A stretch of DNA of 64,000 bases from assembly GCA_947497315.1 (NCBI GenBank), contig CANMFX010000002.1, forward strand, positions 1 to 64,000, read 5' to 3'. The translations under genes and the position numbers were made by a program. This stretch comes from an uncultured Sphingomonadaceae bacterium. Its GTDB lineage: Bacteria; Pseudomonadota; Alphaproteobacteria; Sphingomonadales; Sphingomonadaceae. Below the pieces are notes generated by a model. That model had not been told where the DNA came from and ran no database searches. It worked only from the letters and a program-made list of their open reading frames with translations. Numbering within the stretch: position 1 is the first letter of the stretch; each line of letters opens with the position of its first letter. Below are positions 59,284 to 64,000 of the stretch, piece after piece.

Positions 59284-60681
59284 TTAACTGCCGATCGGCA
59301 GTGGTTCGTTCCCTAGCGCGAGGTGCAGGTTGATCCGGTTTTCGATTTGGGCACGGCGTGTTTCGATTGCGCGGGTTTCCGATGCAATGGCAGTTGTCTG
59401 GGCATCGATCAGTTCGAATATCGTGGACCGGCCATTAATATAGCGACTGCGGGTCAACCCGACCGCAGCGCGAGCTTCTTCCGCCGCTGTGGCAGTTGAA
59501 GAGACTTGCCGCTCAAGAGTTGCTTCGGCATCCAGCCTGTCCTCCACTTCTTGAAACGCCGTCAAGGTTGACTGCGCATATTCAAACAATGCTGATTTTG
59601 CGAGTTCACCTTGGCGGTCTGCCTCGGCCAGCAAAGCGCCGCCTCTGAACAATGGTTGTAACAGGCCCGCAGAAATGGCGTTAATATAGGTGCCCGGATC
59701 AAACAGGTCGCCAAAATTGCCGCTGCGGGTGGTGGAATCAAAACGAAGCGTCAATTGCGGGAGCATCGCATGTCTCGCATCTACTGCGCGAAGGCCTGCT
59801 GCGTCGACCCGGGCTTCGGCAGCAATCAAATCTGGACGACCGGCCAGGACTGCTACTGGTGCGGTGACATCTGGTAGTGGTTGAGGCATCACGAGACTGG
59901 CAGCGCCGGTGGCATCACCAGATGGATAGCGCCCAATCAATACTTCCAGCGCACGGGCCGCATTTCTGGCTGTGCGCAAAGCGGTTTCCAAACGGTCCTC
60001 ACTGTTCGAAACTGAGACCTGTGCCAATCGCAAATCAAGACGCGAGGCAAGGCCGGCGCGAAAGCGGGCATCGGTAATTCGCAATGTGTCCTTACGGCGT
60101 TCGAGATCGCTTGTTGCGAGATCCAAAGAAATACGGGCTGCGCTGCGATCATACCAGCTTTGGGCAACGGCGGCGGCGAGCGCCTGACGGGCGGCAGCAA
60201 AATCGGCTGCAGCGGCTCTGGCTTCGGCATTGCCCGCGCGGGCGAGGGACAGATTGCGGCCCCAGATATCGGCTTCCCAGCTTGCCTCTAAGGCACCATC
60301 GTAGACAGTGGCGGAATTTTCCGCATCAGTGGCGGTGCCCGATAAATCTATCCTCGGGAAAAGATCCGCACGGGCCACTCGCATGGCGGCTCGGGACGCA
60401 CGAAGTTGTGCCAACACCGACTGCAAATTTCGGTTATTGGCAAATGCCTCCTGGATGGCATTTTCCAGATCCTCGTCACCAAATCGTTTTACCCATCCAT
60501 TGCCTGAATCTGCGGGTTGTGGACTATTGGTGTCTGTCAGCGGCAGTTCAGGGCGCGATGCCCAACCATCAGGCGCCGCCGGCACAGCATCAAGGTCAAG
60601 AGCTGGTCCGCCGCGAATGGAGCAAGCTGACAATGCTATCAGCAAAGCAATCGGCAATAGGCGCGTGGTCATGCTGGTCAT
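59284..60681 (-). CDS. RND efflux outer-membrane factor (NodT/OprM type)
   Basis: Lipobox LLIALSAC; WVKRFGDEDLENAIQEAFANNRNLQSVLAQLRASRAAMRVARADLFPRIDLSG. Confidence 0.93.
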   Translation of the reverse strand: MTSMTTRLLPIALLIALSACSIRGGPALDLDAVPAAPDGWASRPELPLTDTNSPQPADSGNGWVKRFGDEDLENAIQEAFANNRNLQSVLAQLRASRAAMRVARADLFPRIDLSGTATDAENSATVYDGALEASWEADIWGRNLSLARAGNAEARAAAADFAAARQALAAAVAQSWYDRSAARISLDLATSDLERRKDTLRITDARFRAGLASRLDLRLAQVSVSNSEDRLETALRTARNAARALEVLIGRYPSGDATGAASLVMPQPLPDVTAPVAVLAGRPDLIAAEARVDAAGLRAVDARHAMLPQLTLRFDSTTRSGNFGDLFDPGTYINAISAGLLQPLFRGGALLAEADRQGELAKSALFEYAQSTLTAFQEVEDRLDAEATLERQVSSTATAAEEARAAVGLTRSRYINGRSTIFELIDAQTTAIASETRAIETRRAQIENRINLHLALGNEPLPIGS

Positions 60682-61832
60682 CCTGCGGACTGCTTTGGTT
60701 CGGCATCAGATTTCTTGCCATCATCCCAAGTCACGGTCTGACCATCGCGTAGCCTTTCTCCGCCGCGGACCACGATCATGTCGCCGGCAGTAATTTGTCC
60801 TGAAATCGCGACCCGGTCACCCGCTGGTTCACCAACTTGAATGTCGACACGCTTGGCGGTTTTGTCTTTGGGGTTCACCACATAGACGAAAATACCACTG
60901 TCGCGCAGGACCAGCGCGTCACGCGGTGCAGTCAAGACATCGCGCTCAACGCCAGTTGGCACGGTGATCGAAATGGCACTACCCATTTTCAGATTGTGGC
61001 TTCCCATCGGTGCGCGGACTTCGAGGGTCCGACTAACTTCGTCACCTGTCTCGATAACGGTCCGGACGCGAGAGGCGCGTTGTTCACCATTTGCAAGGAT
61101 CGTGACTTCTTGTCCGGGCGATAGCGATCCTGCGACTGCAATCGGCACGCGGACGCGCGCTTCCGAGCCTTCTCTACCGACAATTCGGCCAATTTCCCGG
61201 CCGGGCGTCGCATATTCCCCCACCTCAATGCGGCGCTCCACCATCTGACCGGCAAAGGGCGCGCGGATGCGGGTGCGAGCCAGGTCGACCTGCGCCGTTT
61301 CCAAAGCAACCTTTGCCGCAGCGAGACGGGCGCGGGTCTGATCGCGCGCAGAGATGGCTTCATCTAAAGACGCCTCCGACTCTGCTTCTTCTTTCAGCAG
61401 TTGCTGCAACCTTCCGACTAACCGGTTCTGATAGGTCAAGTCCGATTGCAAACGAGCAACTTCCGCACGGGCCTGATCTCTTGCCAGTCGAGCCGAGCGG
61501 TCATCAATCACGGCAATTACTGTACCGCGATTGACCCGCGCACCAATGTTGAGCGTGGTCTGTATGCGCCCGGCTACTTCTGCAGCAACGACGGAATCGC
61601 GGTTGGCAACGATATCACCGGGAGCCGTGAAATTTGGAGTAAGCGCCAGTTTCTCGATTTTCGCGAGCGTTACAATAGCGGGTGGCGGCCCGCCTTGACC
61701 GGGACCACCTTGTCCTTCGGCGGCATTGGACGCAAAGAACAGGAAATAGATGAGTGTGGCCAGCAACAACGCACCACCAATCGATATCCAGCGAAGATTG
61801 TCACGGATCATATCAGGTAATGCAAAACTCAT
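60678..61832 (-). CDS. RND efflux periplasmic adaptor
   Basis: GDIVANRDSVVAAEVAGRIQTTLNIGARVNRGTVIAVID; IRAPFAGQMVERRIEVGEYATPG. Confidence 0.93.
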   Translation of the reverse strand: MSFALPDMIRDNLRWISIGGALLLATLIYFLFFASNAAEGQGGPGQGGPPPAIVTLAKIEKLALTPNFTAPGDIVANRDSVVAAEVAGRIQTTLNIGARVNRGTVIAVIDDRSARLARDQARAEVARLQSDLTYQNRLVGRLQQLLKEEAESEASLDEAISARDQTRARLAAAKVALETAQVDLARTRIRAPFAGQMVERRIEVGEYATPGREIGRIVGREGSEARVRVPIAVAGSLSPGQEVTILANGEQRASRVRTVIETGDEVSRTLEVRAPMGSHNLKMGSAISITVPTGVERDVLTAPRDALVLRDSGIFVYVVNPKDKTAKRVDIQVGEPAGDRVAISGQITAGDMIVVRGGERLRDGQTVTWDDGKKSDAEPKQSAG

Positions 61833-64000
61833 TCAGCAGGCTCCGGCATTAGTCCGCCGCCAAAATCTGGCTTCGGTTCGTTGGTTTTTATGGGTTTGTC
61901 GGGCGTGTCCGGTTTACTTGGCGTATCTTTCTTCGCCGATCCCAACTGGATAAGCGCAGGAAGCAACACCAGCGTAAATATGGTTGAGACCAGAACGCCG
62001 CCGACGATGATAACCGCCAGGCCGCGATAAATCGCACTGCCTGGTCCGGGCACCAAGGCCAGTGGCAGCATGCCCATGACGGACGTGCCTGTGGTCATCA
62101 AGATTGGCCTTAGCCGCAGACGAAGCGCTGTCCGGGCAGCTTCTGATCGGTCCATACCTTCGGCCTCGTTTTCGCGCGCTTGTGCCATAAGCAGGATCGC
62201 GTTGTTCACCACGATACCCAGCAATATTACAAATCCGATCATACCAAGAAGATCGAGCGGCGTTGGCTTGAACAGATTGAGTATCTGGATCGCGATCACT
62301 CCGCCAACTGTAGCCAGGGGCAAAGCGATAATGACCAATGCCGCGTCGCGCGCAGATCGAAATACTGAAGCCATGATGACAAACAACAGCGCTGCGGCCA
62401 GAATGAAGTTGGTACTGAGTGATTTTACCGCCTTAATCAGTGCATCGGCATCGCCGCCGTAACGCAATGTGCCATCATTTTGCAGCGCATCACGGATCGC
62501 CGGTTCGGCAGTTGTCTGAATGATCTCCAAAGCTTCGCCAAGCGCCATACCTTGGGGTGGACTGATGTTGAGCGTTATTGTTTTGCGCCCGTCCACATGG
62601 CTGATCTGTGTCGGTCCAACCCCGCGGAGTAGCGTTGCCACTTCGCCCATCGGCACTGTACCGGCATTTGGCGTTACCAGCGGGGCGCTCTCAATCGCTT
62701 CCGGGTCGGAGGCTGCCGACCCGCGCATGATCACCCGCATCCGTTCTCCATCCGAGACATATTCGCCCAAATAAAGACCGTCGCCCAAAGCCCTGACGGC
62801 ACGGCCGACCTGATCACGGGTCATACCGAGTTCCGCAATGCGGCGATCATTGGGCGTAAGGCGGAGTTCCGGCACAACCACATTTGGATCGGGATTGGGC
62901 CTGACCATGCCGCCGGGCATAGCCGCCTGAATGGAATCTGTTGCAACCAAGGCAGCTTCCCGTAAGTTTTCATCATTTTCGGACTGCAGATAGAGTTCAA
63001 TGGAGCCATTGCCGCCGAAATTACCGAACAAGCTTCCTTGCTGAGCAAAGGCTTGAACGTCCGGAAAACCTGCCAATATCTCACTGTTTACAATGCCGGT
63101 CATTTCATCAATGCGGGATTGGTCCTTAATCCGGATGCCTGTATTGAGACCCCAGGGATTGACGAAAAGATAGTAGTTGAGCAGCTCGGGCTGCTTCTCT
63201 CCTTTCAAATAGGGATCAAGCCGCTCGACGACTTCTTCAGCAATTTCGGTTCGTGCTGACTCCAGTGTAGCGCCCGAGGGTAAACCAACCCAGGCATCGA
63301 CTGCATCACGTTTCACGTCGGGCAGGTAATCCGTCTGCGGCCACAGGAAATAAGAGATGACCAATGGCGCAATAATCAGCGAAGGAATCCAGATTTTCCG
63401 TTTCTTGTTGCTGTCGATCAAAGCAAATATGCGGTCGGCATATCCGTCCCAGCGACGTTCATTATCCTCCATATCGACCTGCCCGTAGTGGCGGGCTGCG
63501 GCAGGTAACAATGTAACGGCAACGATCAAGCTGGCTACAACGGAAATGGCTATGGTAAGCGCGAGGTCTGCAAATAGCTGACCTTCGACATCTTCGATAA
63601 ACATGATGGGAATGAAGATTGCTACGGTTGTTGCGGTCGATGCAAATAGAGCGGGCCAGACTTGTGATACCGCTTCCAAAGCTGCCTGTCCGGGAGACCG
63701 ACCGTGATTGCGCAATCGGACGAAATTTTCCATCACGACGATGGCGGCATCAAGCACCATACCGGTTGCAAAAGCCAAGCCGGCGAGCGAGATCACATTG
63801 ATTGTGCGTCCAGTCATGCCAATGACGGCGAGCGTCGCTAAGAGACAGACCGGTACAGTTGCGGCGATGATAAGGGTAGCGCGCCAGCGACGAACGAAGA
63901 GCCAGAGGAGCCCGATGGCGAGGAAGGTGCCAAGCAGCAAGTTCCCGCTGAGAAAGGACAGCGCGCGTTTTATGAAGACCGATGGATCAAAACTTTTCTC
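61829..64000 (-). CDS. RND efflux transporter permease, N-terminus beyond the right window edge
   Basis: AcrB-like motifs (GLAFATGMVLDAAIVVMENFVRLRNHG; GFVILLGIVVNNAILLMAQARENE). The frame stays open past 63940 to the window edge. Confidence 0.93.
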   Translation of the reverse strand, partial: EKSFDPSVFIKRALSFLSGNLLLGTFLAIGLLWLFVRRWRATLIIAATVPVCLLATLAVIGMTGRTINVISLAGLAFATGMVLDAAIVVMENFVRLRNHGRSPGQAALEAVSQVWPALFASTATTVAIFIPIMFIEDVEGQLFADLALTIAISVVASLIVAVTLLPAAARHYGQVDMEDNERRWDGYADRIFALIDSNKKRKIWIPSLIIAPLVISYFLWPQTDYLPDVKRDAVDAWVGLPSGATLESARTEIAEEVVERLDPYLKGEKQPELLNYYLFVNPWGLNTGIRIKDQSRIDEMTGIVNSEILAGFPDVQAFAQQGSLFGNFGGNGSIELYLQSENDENLREAALVATDSIQAAMPGGMVRPNPDPNVVVPELRLTPNDRRIAELGMTRDQVGRAVRALGDGLYLGEYVSDGERMRVIMRGSAASDPEAIESAPLVTPNAGTVPMGEVATLLRGVGPTQISHVDGRKTITLNISPPQGMALGEALEIIQTTAEPAIRDALQNDGTLRYGGDADALIKAVKSLSTNFILAAALLFVIMASVFRSARDAALVIIALPLATVGGVIAIQILNLFKPTPLDLLGMIGFVILLGIVVNNAILLMAQARENEAEGMDRSEAARTALRLRLRPILMTTGTSVMGMLPLALVPGPGSAIYRGLAVIIVGGVLVSTIFTLVLLPALIQLGSAKKDTPSKPDTPDKPIKTNEPKPDFGGGLMPEPAE

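Noticed and set aside
1-64000. CRISPR arrays, tRNA or rRNA genes, restriction-modification or toxin-antitoxin defence modules
   Set aside because: Looked for repeat-spacer patterns, RNA gene signatures and typical defence proteins; none seen. The only tandem repeats are the 108-bp array and the GN-rich coding repeats.

Overview
64 kb chromosomal window. Gene content, codon usage and repeats suggest an alphaproteobacterium, probably Sphingomonadales (inference; no rRNA or tRNA in the window). Main blocks: (1) a left edge with a 108-bp tandem repeat and decayed DUF3489/DUF2924 element genes; (2) a TpsB/FhaC-like translocator, a FecR protein with a Gly/Asn-rich tail, and a CHASE2-EAL protein with a degenerate GGDEF domain; (3) an unassigned two-arm metabolic cluster at ~10.1-22.5 kb (sterol desaturase-like, DUF1254, acyl-CoA dehydrogenase, cupin, FAD oxidoreductase, dimethylformamidase-like, SnoaL, saccharopine dehydrogenase-like, phytanoyl-CoA dioxygenase); (4) a tightly packed cassette at ~22.96-31.1 kb (P-loop NTPase, ABC exporter, hydrolase, OprP-like porin, histidine kinase, response regulator, outer-membrane protein) that contains a 23-codon ORF overlapping the kinase start as ATGA; this is the best candidate for an undescribed system; (5) an IS5-type remnant and a PNPOx-reductase fusion; (6) small-enzyme genes with two LysR regulators; (7) a 4-hydroxyproline catabolic operon; (8) a graveyard of integrase, RND adaptor and XRE fragments; (9) a B12 salvage/late-synthesis/uptake locus with a cobalamin riboswitch; (10) an RND efflux operon running off the right edge. 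A family of small intergenic hairpins (TGTCCGCTTT..GCGGACA), one with compensatory stem changes, recurs across the window. All product calls come from reading protein motifs; no database search was run.
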